64,000 nucleotides of DNA from an uncultured Parabacteroides sp. (GCA_900541965.1 UQLN01000007.1:58757-122756); one strand, 5' to 3'; shown: positions 45,455-55,588, numbered from the stretch's first letter. Translations and numbers: made by a program. Notes: generated from the letters alone by a model not told the origin.

Positions 45455-47665
45455 ATGAAAAGAAAATTAGTCCTGTTAATGGCCGTATTAGGCAGTTGTG
45501 CTTTCAGTTATGCACAGCAGTTGTTATCACCGGATGGAAATCTGGAAATGAACTTTCATTTGAATGAACAAGGAGCACCGGTTTATGAATTGACCTATAA
45601 AGGAAAAGCGATTATCAAACCCAGCCGGTTGGGACTTGAATTGAAAAAAGAAGATGCGAATGCCGCAGTTGATTTTGAATTTAAACAACGGAAAGATGTG
45701 GCATCACTGGATAAAAAAACAAATTTGTATAATGGCTTCCGGATAAAGGATACGAAAACATCGACCTTTGATGAAACCTGGAAACCGGTTTGGGGAGAAG
45801 AAAAAGAGATACGCAATCATTATAATGAATTGGCCGTTACATTGGATCAGCCATTGAATGACCGTACGATCCGGGTCCGTTTCCGTTTATTTAACGATGG
45901 ATTGGGTTTCCGGTATGAGTTTCCCCTGCAATCCAATCTGAATTACTTCGTAGTAAAAGAAGAAAAGACACAGTTTGCAATGGCGGGCGACCATAAAGCG
46001 TTTTGGCTTCCCGGAGACTATGATACACAGGAGTATAGTACTACAACATCCCGGCTGAGCGAAATCCGGGGATTGATGAAAGAAGCGGTTACCCCCAACT
46101 CTTCGCAAACGCCATTTTCCATGACAGGCGTACAGACTCCTTTAATGATGAAATCGGAAGATGGGCTTTATATCCATTTGCATGAGGCAGCTCTGGTCGA
46201 TTATTCCTGTATGCATTTGAATCTGGATGATAAAAACATGGTTTTTGAATCTTGGTTGACCCCTGATGCCAAAGGCGATAAGGGGTATTTACAAACCCCT
46301 TGCCAGTCTCCATGGAGAACGGTTATAGTAAGCGACGATGCGCGTGATATTCTGGCGTCCCGTATTACCCTGAACCTGAATGAGCCTTGTAAACTGGAAG
46401 ATGTTTCCTGGATTAAACCTGTTAAGTATATCGGTATTTGGTGGGATATGATTACCAATAAAGGAAGTTGGGCATATACTGACGATTTAAACAGTGTAAA
46501 ACTGGGTGAAACCGACTATTCTAAAACCAAACCGAACGGACGTCATTCTGCTAATACAGCCAACGTAAAACGCTATATTGATTTTGCAGCGCGACATGGA
46601 TTTGATGCCGTACTGGTGGAAGGCTGGAATGAAGGTTGGGAAGATTGGTTCGGCAAAAGTAAGGATTATGTGTTCGATTTCGTTACTCCTTATCCTGATT
46701 TTAATGTGGAAGAAATACACCGTTATGCTGCCAGCAAAGGAATTAAGATGATGATGCATCATGAAACTTCAGCTTCTGTCCGTAATTATGAACGCCATAT
46801 GGATAAAGCATACCAGTTTATGGTAGATAATGGATACAATTCTGTAAAAAGCGGATATGTAGGAAACATAATTCCCCGCGGAGAATATCATTATAGCCAG
46901 TGGCTGGTAAATCATTACTTGTTTGCCGTAAAGAAAGCTGCCGAATATAAAATTATGGTGAATGCCCACGAAGCTGTTCGCCCTACCGGTTTATGCCGCA
47001 CATATCCGAATCTGATTGGTAATGAATCGGCTCGCGGAACCGAATATGAATCTTTTGGCGGTAATAATGTGGATCATACTACGATTTTGCCGTTTACCCG
47101 CCTGGTTGGTGGTCCGATGGATTATACTCCTGGGATTTTTGAAACACATTGCAGTAAAATGAACCCGGAAAATACTTCGCAGGTACGCTCCACTCTGGCA
47201 CGTCAGTTGGCTTTATATGTAACGATGTATAGCCCGCTTCAGATGGCCGCCGATGTCCCGGAACATTATGAAGAGCATATGGATGCCTTCCAGTTCATCA
47301 AAGATGTGGCTATTGATTGGGATGAAACCCGTTATCTTGAAGCAGAGCCGGGTGATTATATCACAATCGCCCGTAAGGCAAAAGGAAGTAATGATTGGTT
47401 TGTCGGTTGTACTGCCGATGAAAACGGGCATACGGCACGATTAGTTTTTGATTTCCTTGACCCGGGAAAACAATATATAGCCACAGTATACGCCGATGCC
47501 AAGGACGCCGACTGGAAAGATAATCCGCAAGCCTATACGATCCGTAAAGGTCTCCTGACAAATAAAAGTAAACTAAACGTCAAAGCTGCCAGCGGGGGCG
47601 GTTTTGCAATCAGCATCAAAGAAGTAAAAAGTAAAGCCGAAACGAAAGGATTGTCTCGCTTGTAG
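45455..47665 (+). CDS. susB: Alpha-glucosidase, GH97 (SusB)
   Basis: 736 residues with a signal peptide (ending SYAQ, about 21); periplasmic. The three carboxylates known for inverting SusB (E439, E508, E532) are present with a constant offset of two: E437 in HHETSASV, E506 in NAHEAVRPTG and E530 in GTEYESFGG. The N-terminal beta-sandwich (about 22-280) and TIM barrel are complete. It releases glucose from the non-reducing ends of malto-oligosaccharides made by SusA. It lies between susA and susC, with short gaps on both sides. Confidence 0.95.
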   Translation: MKRKLVLLMAVLGSCAFSYAQQLLSPDGNLEMNFHLNEQGAPVYELTYKGKAIIKPSRLGLELKKEDANAAVDFEFKQRKDVASLDKKTNLYNGFRIKDTKTSTFDETWKPVWGEEKEIRNHYNELAVTLDQPLNDRTIRVRFRLFNDGLGFRYEFPLQSNLNYFVVKEEKTQFAMAGDHKAFWLPGDYDTQEYSTTTSRLSEIRGLMKEAVTPNSSQTPFSMTGVQTPLMMKSEDGLYIHLHEAALVDYSCMHLNLDDKNMVFESWLTPDAKGDKGYLQTPCQSPWRTVIVSDDARDILASRITLNLNEPCKLEDVSWIKPVKYIGIWWDMITNKGSWAYTDDLNSVKLGETDYSKTKPNGRHSANTANVKRYIDFAARHGFDAVLVEGWNEGWEDWFGKSKDYVFDFVTPYPDFNVEEIHRYAASKGIKMMMHHETSASVRNYERHMDKAYQFMVDNGYNSVKSGYVGNIIPRGEYHYSQWLVNHYLFAVKKAAEYKIMVNAHEAVRPTGLCRTYPNLIGNESARGTEYESFGGNNVDHTTILPFTRLVGGPMDYTPGIFETHCSKMNPENTSQVRSTLARQLALYVTMYSPLQMAADVPEHYEEHMDAFQFIKDVAIDWDETRYLEAEPGDYITIARKAKGSNDWFVGCTADENGHTARLVFDFLDPGKQYIATVYADAKDADWKDNPQAYTIRKGLLTNKSKLNVKAASGGGFAISIKEVKSKAETKGLSRL

Positions 47666-47703
47666 ATTAAACCCTTATTATATATATACTTAAATTTAAA
47701 CAC

Positions 47704-50700
47704 ATGAAAAGTAGATTGCTGCTATTGTTAGCTGTTTTATGTATGCCACTTCTCGTGTTTGCCCAAAAAAGCATCACGGTGAATGGTATTGTGAAAGATG
47801 CGACAGGAGAGCCGGTTACCGGCGCGAATGTCATAGTGAAAGGAACCACGAATGGTACGGTCACTGACCTGGATGGCAAGTTTGTGTTGACAGCCTCTAA
47901 AGGTGAAATACTGACTATTTCGTTTATCGGATATAAAGTGGAGGAAGTGCCTGCAGCAGCTTCCATGAATATCACATTAAAAGATGATTACCAAGTGTTG
48001 GACAACGTGGTTGTTATTGGTTATGGTACAGTGAAAAAAAATGATGCGACAGGTTCTGTAGCAGCCATTAAACCGGATGAAAAAAACCGGGGTATACAAG
48101 TGAGTCCTCAGGACATGTTGATGGGTAAGGTTGCAGGTGTATCGGTTGCTTCTTCAACCGGCCAACCGGGCGCAAGCTCTTCCATACGTATCCGTGGTGG
48201 CTCGTCATTGTCGGCAAGTAATGACCCGCTGGTTGTTATCGATGGAGTGGCTATGAGCAATCAGGCTGTCGATGGGTTAAGTAATCCGTTGAGTACGATA
48301 AATCCGGCCGATATCGAATCGTTTACCGTATTGAAAGATGCTTCGGCTACAGCTATTTACGGTTCACGTGCTTCTAATGGTGTAATCCTTGTTACTACCA
48401 AAAAGGGGAAATCCGGGAAGGTAAAGATTAGTTATTCCGGGAATGTCTCGGTAAGTACGAAGCGTAATAAACTGGACGTGATGAGTGGAGACGAGTATCG
48501 CGATTATATCAATAATGCATCGACCACAACAGATGCGATGCGGAAAGCATTGAATTTGTATCCGGGTGTAAGCACAGACTGGCAGGATGAGATATTCCGT
48601 ACGGCTGTTTCTACAGACCATGCCCTCAGTGCATTCGGTTCTGTGAAGGATTTTATGCCTTATCGTGTTTCAGTTGGCTATACCAGCCAGAACGGTATCT
48701 TGAAGACATCTAATTTCCAGCGTTATACTGGAAGCCTTTCATTGACTCCAACCTTTTTTGAAGACCATCTGAAAGTAAACCTGAATGCAAAAGGTGTATA
48801 TATTAAAAACCGTTTTGCAGATACAGGCGCTATCGGCAGTGCTGTCTCTTTCGATCCGACAAAACCGGTAATGAACGACAGCAAATTCGGAGGTTATTAT
48901 ACCTGGACCAACGATTATACTCCTGACGGGACAAAGGCTTCTTCTGCCGGAATCAATCCCGTTTCCATGCTGCAAATGAAGGATGACCGCTCAACCGTGA
49001 AATCGTTTATAGGAAATGCCCAGTTCGACTATCAGGTACATGGCTTGCCGGATCTTCGTCTGCATTTGAATTTAGGAATGGACTATTCTTCCAGTTCGGG
49101 AACTGCTTATATCGACCCGAATGCTCCTTCCAATTATTTGCCGGATGATGATGCTACAGGTAGTAACCGTATCTATAACAGCACACGCAACAATAAGTTA
49201 TTGGAGTTCTATGGGCAGTATGCGAAGGATTTTGAATCTATCGCCAGCCATTTTGATATTATGGCAGGTTATTCATATCAAAGTTACCGTTCCAAATCAG
49301 ATAATGTGACTTATTATTTGTCACGTCGTCCGGAAACTTACGGGCAGAATACAAAAGAAATGAATGAGTTTAAACAGACCGATACCCAGTATTTGCTGAT
49401 TTCCTTCTATGGTCGTTTGAATTATTCGTTGATGAATAAATATCTGCTTACATTTACTTTGCGTGATGATGCGTCTTCACGTTTTGCCAAAGATAAACGT
49501 TGGGGACTTTTCCCTTCGGTAGCTCTTGCATGGAAAATGAATGAAGAATCTTTCCTGAAAGATTTTAAGAGTTTGGATGAACTGAAACTCCGTTTAGGTT
49601 GGGGACAGACCGGTCAGCAGGATATTAACCAAGGGGATTATCCGTATTTATCATTCTACCGTAATGGCAAAGGAGGAGCGATGTACCCGATATATGATGC
49701 TTCCGGAAATGTAAGATGGGTGAATGTACTGGCACCGACAGCATCCAATCCGAATCTGAAATGGGAAACTACCACAACCTATAATGCCGGTGTGGATTAC
49801 AGCTTTTTCAACAACCGTATCAGTGGTGCTGTGGATGTATATTACCGCAAGACCAATGATTTGATTAATGCGGAAGTGAATGTGCCCGCCGGAACGGACT
49901 TTGCTGAATATGTAGTATCCAATATAGGTTCTTTGGAAAATAAAGGTTTTGAAGTTTCCATTAATACCCGTCCGGTAGTTACCCGGGATTTTAGATGGGA
50001 TTTAGGTTTTAACCTTGCCTATAATAATACGAAGATTAAAGAGCTTACCTATAATGATAATTCGGACTCTCCGGGTAAACGTTTCGATTCCACTGGTGGG
50101 GATGGAGGTTTACGACTGAAAATTCATAGTGTAGGTTATGCTCCGGGTACTTTCTATGTATACAAACAGGTATATGATGAAAACGGGGCTCCGATTGAAG
50201 GAAAATACGAAAGCAATAGCGGAAGTGATGTAGTTACGGATAAAGATTTATATCATTATAAAAAACCGACAGCCGATGTCTTGATGGGCTTTAATTCCAA
50301 ATTTACTTATAAACAGTGGGATTTAGGTTTTAATGGACGTGTCAGCTTAGGTAATTATAATTATAATGCAATTGCAGCCAATGCGGCATTAGGGGTGAAT
50401 GAGGTATTTGGAAACTCTGCATTGAGCAATAAGCCTGTTTCCGCACTGCAGACCGGTTTCCAATCCCGCCAACGCTTATCTGATTATTTTATACAAAATG
50501 CTTCTTTCCTGAAGATAGATAATATCACATTGGGCTATCAGCTCGATAAATTCTTCGGAATGAAATGGAATGCACGTTTTTATGCTACCGTGCAAAATCC
50601 GATTGTGATAACGAAATATAAAGGGCTGGACCCTGAAGTAGACGGTGGTGTGGATAATAATGTATATCCTCGTCCTATCTCCGTATTGTTCGGTGTTAAT

Positions 50701-50712
50701 ATCAACTTTTAA
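47704..50712 (+). CDS. susC: SusC-type TonB-dependent starch-oligosaccharide transporter
   Basis: 1002 residues. A signal peptide (ending VFAQ, residue 21) is followed by a carboxypeptidase-D-like domain (about 25-100, ITVNGIVKDATGEPVTGANV), the plug with VLDNVVVIGYGTVKKNDATG and ATAIYGSRASNGVILVTTKKG, and a barrel ending SVLFGVNINF. It imports maltooligosaccharides with SusD and TonB energy. CCG proline codons are common, as in the rest of the host-like genes, unlike the susC at 14936. The stop is 11 bases before susD. Confidence 0.95.
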   Translation: MKSRLLLLLAVLCMPLLVFAQKSITVNGIVKDATGEPVTGANVIVKGTTNGTVTDLDGKFVLTASKGEILTISFIGYKVEEVPAAASMNITLKDDYQVLDNVVVIGYGTVKKNDATGSVAAIKPDEKNRGIQVSPQDMLMGKVAGVSVASSTGQPGASSSIRIRGGSSLSASNDPLVVIDGVAMSNQAVDGLSNPLSTINPADIESFTVLKDASATAIYGSRASNGVILVTTKKGKSGKVKISYSGNVSVSTKRNKLDVMSGDEYRDYINNASTTTDAMRKALNLYPGVSTDWQDEIFRTAVSTDHALSAFGSVKDFMPYRVSVGYTSQNGILKTSNFQRYTGSLSLTPTFFEDHLKVNLNAKGVYIKNRFADTGAIGSAVSFDPTKPVMNDSKFGGYYTWTNDYTPDGTKASSAGINPVSMLQMKDDRSTVKSFIGNAQFDYQVHGLPDLRLHLNLGMDYSSSSGTAYIDPNAPSNYLPDDDATGSNRIYNSTRNNKLLEFYGQYAKDFESIASHFDIMAGYSYQSYRSKSDNVTYYLSRRPETYGQNTKEMNEFKQTDTQYLLISFYGRLNYSLMNKYLLTFTLRDDASSRFAKDKRWGLFPSVALAWKMNEESFLKDFKSLDELKLRLGWGQTGQQDINQGDYPYLSFYRNGKGGAMYPIYDASGNVRWVNVLAPTASNPNLKWETTTTYNAGVDYSFFNNRISGAVDVYYRKTNDLINAEVNVPAGTDFAEYVVSNIGSLENKGFEVSINTRPVVTRDFRWDLGFNLAYNNTKIKELTYNDNSDSPGKRFDSTGGDGGLRLKIHSVGYAPGTFYVYKQVYDENGAPIEGKYESNSGSDVVTDKDLYHYKKPTADVLMGFNSKFTYKQWDLGFNGRVSLGNYNYNAIAANAALGVNEVFGNSALSNKPVSALQTGFQSRQRLSDYFIQNASFLKIDNITLGYQLDKFFGMKWNARFYATVQNPIVITKYKGLDPEVDGGVDNNVYPRPISVLFGVNINF

Positions 50713-50723
50713 TTAGTAAGACC

Positions 50724-52361
50724 ATGAATTTTAAAAAATACATAGTATCGGGGACCGTTTTGTTGTGTGGTTTGGGAATGACCTCCTGCCTGGGTGATTT
50801 AGACCAGGAACCAAAACTGGATAAATCCAGTAATTCTATTCACAATGAAGCCGATTGTCAGTCTTTTCTGGCGAAAATTTATTCAGGTTTCGGTTTATCA
50901 GGAAATTCTTCCGATGCAAGTGTGGAACCTGACTTACAAGGATCGGACCAGGGAGCACTTGTTTTCCTCCGAGGTTTGATTTCCTTACAGGTACTTCCTA
51001 CAGATGAAGCTATCTGGAACTGGACGGATGAGGGAATTGTAGAATTATGTACAGTTGGGTGGAATTATACATTGCCCTATTCCTACACCTTTTATCAGCG
51101 TGCCATGTTGAATATTCGCTATTGTAAGGAGTTTCTGAGTGTGTATGCCAAGGATGACGAAATCATTCCGAACCTGAAACAATTCAGGGATGAAGTGCGT
51201 GGTATACGTGCCATGAACTATTACTATCTGATAGACTTATACCGTAACCCGGGGGTCGTTTGGGATGATAGTCCTACGGATGATAAATCATGGAAGCCTT
51301 CACAAATAGGAACTGAAGCGCTATTTGATAAGATAGTAAAAGAGCTGGTGGACTTGTCTGAAAACGGAAATTTGCCGGAAACTCCAACAATGGCGACCTA
51401 TGGACGTATGACCAAGCCGGTTATTAATACATTACTTGCCAAAATGTATCTGAATGCCGAAACTTATATCGGCCGTGCCATGTATGATGAGGCAGCCAAA
51501 TATGCCAAGAAGGTAATTGATGCCGGATTTGGACTGGAAAGCCACTATGCCGATTTGTTCTGTGGTGAGAACCATTTAACCGGTATTCATAAAAACGAAA
51601 TTATTTATGCAATACCTTTCGACCATGTCAATGCAAAAAGTTTTGGTAGTTCAATTATGGTAACTGCTGCTGCTTTTGGTGGTGACTTAAATCCTACCTG
51701 GTTCGGACTGACATCATCCTGGACTTGTTTGAAGCCTACTCAGCAGATGATTGACTTATTTAAAGATAGCCCGGATGATGGTACGGATGAACATGGCAGT
51801 AAGCGTAAAAAAGACAAACGTTATATCTTTTTTGATAATAACGGAAAACGTTCTCCTGTTTCTAAAATGCAAGATTGGGACAGTGGTTACCTCTGCCATA
51901 AATTTACCAACCTCGGTTGGGGTGGAGCAGGCGTTACGCCTACTCCGGACCCTGATACTGATTTCCCATTGTTCCGTTTACCGGATTTATATCTGATATA
52001 TGCAGAATGTGCCGTACGTGGTGCTTCCGGAGCTGATATAAATACAGCAGTCGGTTATGTAAACCAGTTGCGTGAACGTGCCTATGGCGATCAAAGTGGA
52101 AATATATCAGCCGCAAACTTGACACTTGATTTTATTCTTGCAGAACGCGGGCGTGAATTATATTGGGAAGGACAACGTCGCTCTGACCTGGTTCGTTTTG
52201 GCAAATTCACGGAAGATTATGCTTGGGCATATAAAGGTGGTACATTGGAAGGGAAATCTCATCTGGACAAACGTTTCAATATTTATCCGTTTAGTGACCG
52301 TGATTTAACCGCAAACCCGAACTTGAAGCAAAATCCGGGTTATGAAACGCTTAACAAGTAA
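50724..52361 (+). CDS. susD: SusD-type starch-binding surface lipoprotein
   Basis: 545 residues with a lipobox GLGMTSC (C22). It has a SusD TPR region (RGIRAMNYYYLIDLYRNPGVVW) and a C-terminal region with LPDLYLIYAECAVRG, ERGRELYWEGQRRSDLVRFG and NPNLKQNPGYE. It binds starch helices and closes the SusC barrel. It ends the recognisable sus operon: no susE, susF or susG is found after it. A terminator follows at 52399. Confidence 0.95.
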   Translation: MNFKKYIVSGTVLLCGLGMTSCLGDLDQEPKLDKSSNSIHNEADCQSFLAKIYSGFGLSGNSSDASVEPDLQGSDQGALVFLRGLISLQVLPTDEAIWNWTDEGIVELCTVGWNYTLPYSYTFYQRAMLNIRYCKEFLSVYAKDDEIIPNLKQFRDEVRGIRAMNYYYLIDLYRNPGVVWDDSPTDDKSWKPSQIGTEALFDKIVKELVDLSENGNLPETPTMATYGRMTKPVINTLLAKMYLNAETYIGRAMYDEAAKYAKKVIDAGFGLESHYADLFCGENHLTGIHKNEIIYAIPFDHVNAKSFGSSIMVTAAAFGGDLNPTWFGLTSSWTCLKPTQQMIDLFKDSPDDGTDEHGSKRKKDKRYIFFDNNGKRSPVSKMQDWDSGYLCHKFTNLGWGGAGVTPTPDPDTDFPLFRLPDLYLIYAECAVRGASGADINTAVGYVNQLRERAYGDQSGNISAANLTLDFILAERGRELYWEGQRRSDLVRFGKFTEDYAWAYKGGTLEGKSHLDKRFNIYPFSDRDLTANPNLKQNPGYETLNK

Positions 52362-52398
52362 ATGATACATAGATTTTCTGTGTGTTTTTGATTTTCCA

Positions 52399-52436
52399 GA
52401 GGGAATTGTTTCAATAGTGAGGCAGTTCCCTTTTTC
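52399..52436 (+). terminator. Terminator after susD
   Basis: GGGAATTG (52401-52408) pairs with CAGTTCCC (52423-52430), followed by a T-rich tail. It separates the sus operon from the invertible-looking region and the gene at 52769. Confidence 0.75.
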
Positions 52437-52483
52437 TTTGCTTTTGTTTGAAAAAACAATCGAATAAATACGGGAAATATTGA

Positions 52484-52690
52484 CTTAGTTCACCTAAAAC
52501 TATGGTATAAAACGTGACAAATATATAAATAAAATGCAATAACAATGCAAATATAAAATATTGATTTTCAATAAGTATGATACGGTTTGATGTTGTTTTT
52601 CCGTCAATTATTATGATAATCATAAAGTTTCAAGCCATCGTTTTTTTTATTAAAGATGGTGTTTTTAATCATAGTCTTAGGTGAACTAAG
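52484..52690. promoter_or_regulatory. Candidate invertible promoter segment flanked by 23-bp inverted repeats
   Basis: The left arm 52484-52506 begins CTTAGTTCACCTAA; the right arm 52668-52690 is its inverse with 2 mismatches (14 exact bases, then ACTATG after one mismatch). The interior of 161 bp is AT-rich. Such pairs of short repeats around a promoter are the form of phase-variable promoters of Bacteroides/Parabacteroides surface genes. The surface protein gene at 52769 starts 79 bases after the right arm. Inversion itself has not been shown. Confidence 0.7.
52518..52551 (-). promoter_or_regulatory. Promoter inside the invertible segment, pointing away from the surface gene
   Basis: On the minus strand, TTTG (52551-52548) as -33 and TATATTTG (52525-52518) as -7 have a start-to-start spacing of 26, the Bacteroidetes optimum. 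In this orientation it reads toward the susD terminator. After inversion the -7 box would lie at 52649-52656 on the plus strand, about 110 bases before the ATG at 52769. No comparable plus-strand promoter was seen in the segment, so the sequenced state looks OFF. Confidence 0.65.
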
Positions 52691-52768
52691 CACATTTTGA
52701 TAAAGATTTTCAAGGAGCAAATATAGGGAAAATCAGAACAGACAAATGTATAATTAAAATAAGCGGAT

Positions 52769-55588
52769 ATGAAAACAAAGCTACGGACAGAGCCAACTAA
52801 AGTATTAATGGTAGGTATTATATATTGGCTTACCATATTATTTACTTCTTGTACAACAGAGGGAGATAAAATAGATCGTTCCTCAGAAAAAGAGATGGAA
52901 GGAAACAACCGTCGTGAAGTGTTGCTCTCTTTTAAGAATAAGCTTTCGATGAAAATGTCGGCGACTGCAACAAAGGCAGAGACAAAAGCCATTGCGACTG
53001 AGTTGGAAAATGAAATCTCCACATTAGATATTTATGTTTTTGGTTCAAAAGAAGAAAGCGGGACTTACACTTTCCGTGAGCGTTTTGCTTACAGGCAGGA
53101 TGGTTCTGTTTTACCTGCCGGAGCCAAAGAACTGAACCTGACATCCGGTACGGATAATGCTGTGACTACAGCCTTACTCGAATTGCAAAAAGGATTGTTT
53201 GTCCGTCTTTATTGTATAGTCAATCAAACTATGCTATTGAATCCTATTGGTGCAAATGTAGTGGAAGATGCTTATTACCAGCCTCTTGAATTTGACTTTG
53301 TAACAGGAAACCTTTCAGAGGGAATACCTTCTGAAGCGGAATTCCAGAAATATCATTCGCCTCTATTGACATCGTCATCTCCTGCTTTGAATTTACCTTT
53401 ATCGATGGTGGGGGCACAGACTGTCCCAATTGATCTTACAGACTTAAATACTTCGTCCCGTATACAAGCGGGTCTTAAGCTAACCCGTACAATGGCTCGT
53501 TTTGATGTGTCCAATAAAGAAGAAGATTCCCGCTTTCACATTGAATCTGTTTCGATGGCTAACGGACGGAGAGGTGTTTCGTTTTTCCCTATTCATGTTT
53601 GCGGTGATGCAGAGGCAAAAGAGGGGGAGCTGATTACCTACTCGGCTCGTGCTTTTAATGGCGATAATGCAAATATGGGTACACAGGTTTCTGCTTTTTA
53701 TAGCTACCCAAGCCCTGTGGAAGATGGCGGTTATCTGATATTGACGGGGACTTATCTGGTAAACGAAACTGAGAAAAAAGAGGTCTCCTATAAAATCCCA
53801 TTCAAGCAAGAGGCAGCGCAAGGGAACTCCTCTTTCCTTGAAATAAACCCGAATCATCGTTATACGATAAGTATTACTAAAGCGGATGAATATCATTTAG
53901 ACTTTACATTAGATGTGGCTGAATGGGATGATGGTGGCAGTATTGACGAATATCAACCGGGTGGCGAGATTTCTGCAATAAAAGTGGAAATACCGGAAGC
54001 GTTTAAAAAAGAAGTGGAATATGTGAAGGAAGCACGGACAGTAAGTCTTTCGCTAAAACCGGGAAACTATTTTAATCTTATTATAGAGTCCGGTTCTGAT
54101 TTGGATTTGTCGCGTTCATATGCAGGAGGACCGGACGTACAGCAATATGATTGGCTCGAAGTTACTAAGATGCCAACGACTAAGGCTTCCGCTGTTCATA
54201 CATATAAAGTAGCACCGAAAGAAGGCTATGACAAAGATAGTTGTCCCCGTGCTGTCCTTTATTTTACGAGAGTTGTGGATGGTACTACTGAGACATTAAT
54301 CGTAACGCCTAAATATACAGCGCCAATTGTAACATCTTCGTTAACGCCGGTTCTACATGCTGAAGCTAATGATGAAATACCTTCTGTCACTGTCACCGGA
54401 CGTTGTCTTGGCGGTAGTACTCTTACCTGTCCAGATTGGTTGACTTTTGAGGAAACAGGAACCCATACGGCAACAACAGAAGCTACAGTTTTTAATTACC
54501 AGTTGAAACTGGTGCCCGGTAAAGCTAATTTTCCGACAGACCTTCCTGGTGATGAAATTATAACAATCAGTAACAACCAGGATAAGGAGAACTTGAAAAC
54601 CGAAATAACAGTAAGTTTCAGTGAAGACATTAGGACAGAAGAGATAACGAATTTTGATGAAAGTACATCGGATGGTATTCGTGTGGGTACGAATGGTAAG
54701 ACGTTGACGCTTGTTGCTTATTCAATATTTAAGGCTCCGACGCTTACATCTACTTATAATAGCAAATACTGTAACAGTACAAATGGAGGCAATAGCTGGC
54801 TTAGCTCTTTAAATCTGATAAAAACCGAACTGGTAGGTAATCGCAGGAAGCATACCTTCAACATAGTGGTATCTCCTGCTAGCGGAACCGATAAGGATTA
54901 TCAACTCCATGTGGCTGATGTTCATTTGAATTATGGTACGACATTGGTCCGGGCATATACAATTTGGCGTGGTGCTTCGTATTTTTCTTATCCGGCAGGG
55001 GATGGCAGTCCTTATTATTCTGCGCTGAAAATTGGAGATTATTGGTGGGCTCCGGTTAATGTGGGTGCCAAACATGTGGCATTGAATGGAGAAGCAGATA
55101 CAAACGGCATTGGTAATTTTTATCAGTGGGGACGTAAAGACGCAACTAATTTTGGCTGTACTGTAACTAAAGGACCGATAAGTAATCCCAATCCTAATAA
55201 CAATATTTTTTATAGTGTGAGCGGTGGTAATTGGCTTAATACCAATAACACTTCATTGTGGACTTCAACCGGTGGAAGTAATAATCCGTGTCCTGATGGT
55301 TGGCGCATTCCCAGTAAAAGTGAAATAGATGCATGGGCAGCAAGTAAAGTAAAAAAGGAGGGGCAACTGCTTAAAGTTGATAGTAATACAGGTTTCCCGC
55401 AATTTGTTTTACCTTGTACTGGTTTTCGGTGGGATAATGATGGTGGTAAGATTAAACCCGGGTATGGGTATTATTGGACTTGTACGACTGAAGGTAATAA
55501 TTCCTATAATGTATATATTGATCAGAGTATTGCAATGGCGGCAAATCCCCGTGCACGTGCTTATCCTGTACGTTGTATCCGCCAATAA
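52769..55588 (+). CDS. Fimbrillin-like surface lipoprotein with FISUMP-like C-terminus
   Basis: 939 residues with a lipobox LTILFTSC (C28). The N-terminal ~370 residues resemble Bacteroidales fimbrillin (Mfa-like) proteins: ENEISTLDIYVFG, GLFVRLYCIVNQT, LTRTMARFDVSNK and RYTISITKAD. The middle contains repeated beta domains. The end is a FISUMP-like module: WWAPVNVGAKH, GNFYQWGRKDATNFG, NPCPDGWRIPSKSEIDAW, GYYWTCTTEGNN and a closing AYPVRCIRQ. It is probably surface-exposed and may form or decorate adhesive fibres. It stands alone between terminators, behind the candidate invertible promoter. Confidence 0.78.
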   Translation: MKTKLRTEPTKVLMVGIIYWLTILFTSCTTEGDKIDRSSEKEMEGNNRREVLLSFKNKLSMKMSATATKAETKAIATELENEISTLDIYVFGSKEESGTYTFRERFAYRQDGSVLPAGAKELNLTSGTDNAVTTALLELQKGLFVRLYCIVNQTMLLNPIGANVVEDAYYQPLEFDFVTGNLSEGIPSEAEFQKYHSPLLTSSSPALNLPLSMVGAQTVPIDLTDLNTSSRIQAGLKLTRTMARFDVSNKEEDSRFHIESVSMANGRRGVSFFPIHVCGDAEAKEGELITYSARAFNGDNANMGTQVSAFYSYPSPVEDGGYLILTGTYLVNETEKKEVSYKIPFKQEAAQGNSSFLEINPNHRYTISITKADEYHLDFTLDVAEWDDGGSIDEYQPGGEISAIKVEIPEAFKKEVEYVKEARTVSLSLKPGNYFNLIIESGSDLDLSRSYAGGPDVQQYDWLEVTKMPTTKASAVHTYKVAPKEGYDKDSCPRAVLYFTRVVDGTTETLIVTPKYTAPIVTSSLTPVLHAEANDEIPSVTVTGRCLGGSTLTCPDWLTFEETGTHTATTEATVFNYQLKLVPGKANFPTDLPGDEIITISNNQDKENLKTEITVSFSEDIRTEEITNFDESTSDGIRVGTNGKTLTLVAYSIFKAPTLTSTYNSKYCNSTNGGNSWLSSLNLIKTELVGNRRKHTFNIVVSPASGTDKDYQLHVADVHLNYGTTLVRAYTIWRGASYFSYPAGDGSPYYSALKIGDYWWAPVNVGAKHVALNGEADTNGIGNFYQWGRKDATNFGCTVTKGPISNPNPNNNIFYSVSGGNWLNTNNTSLWTSTGGSNNPCPDGWRIPSKSEIDAWAASKVKKEGQLLKVDSNTGFPQFVLPCTGFRWDNDGGKIKPGYGYYWTCTTEGNNSYNVYIDQSIAMAANPRARAYPVRCIRQ

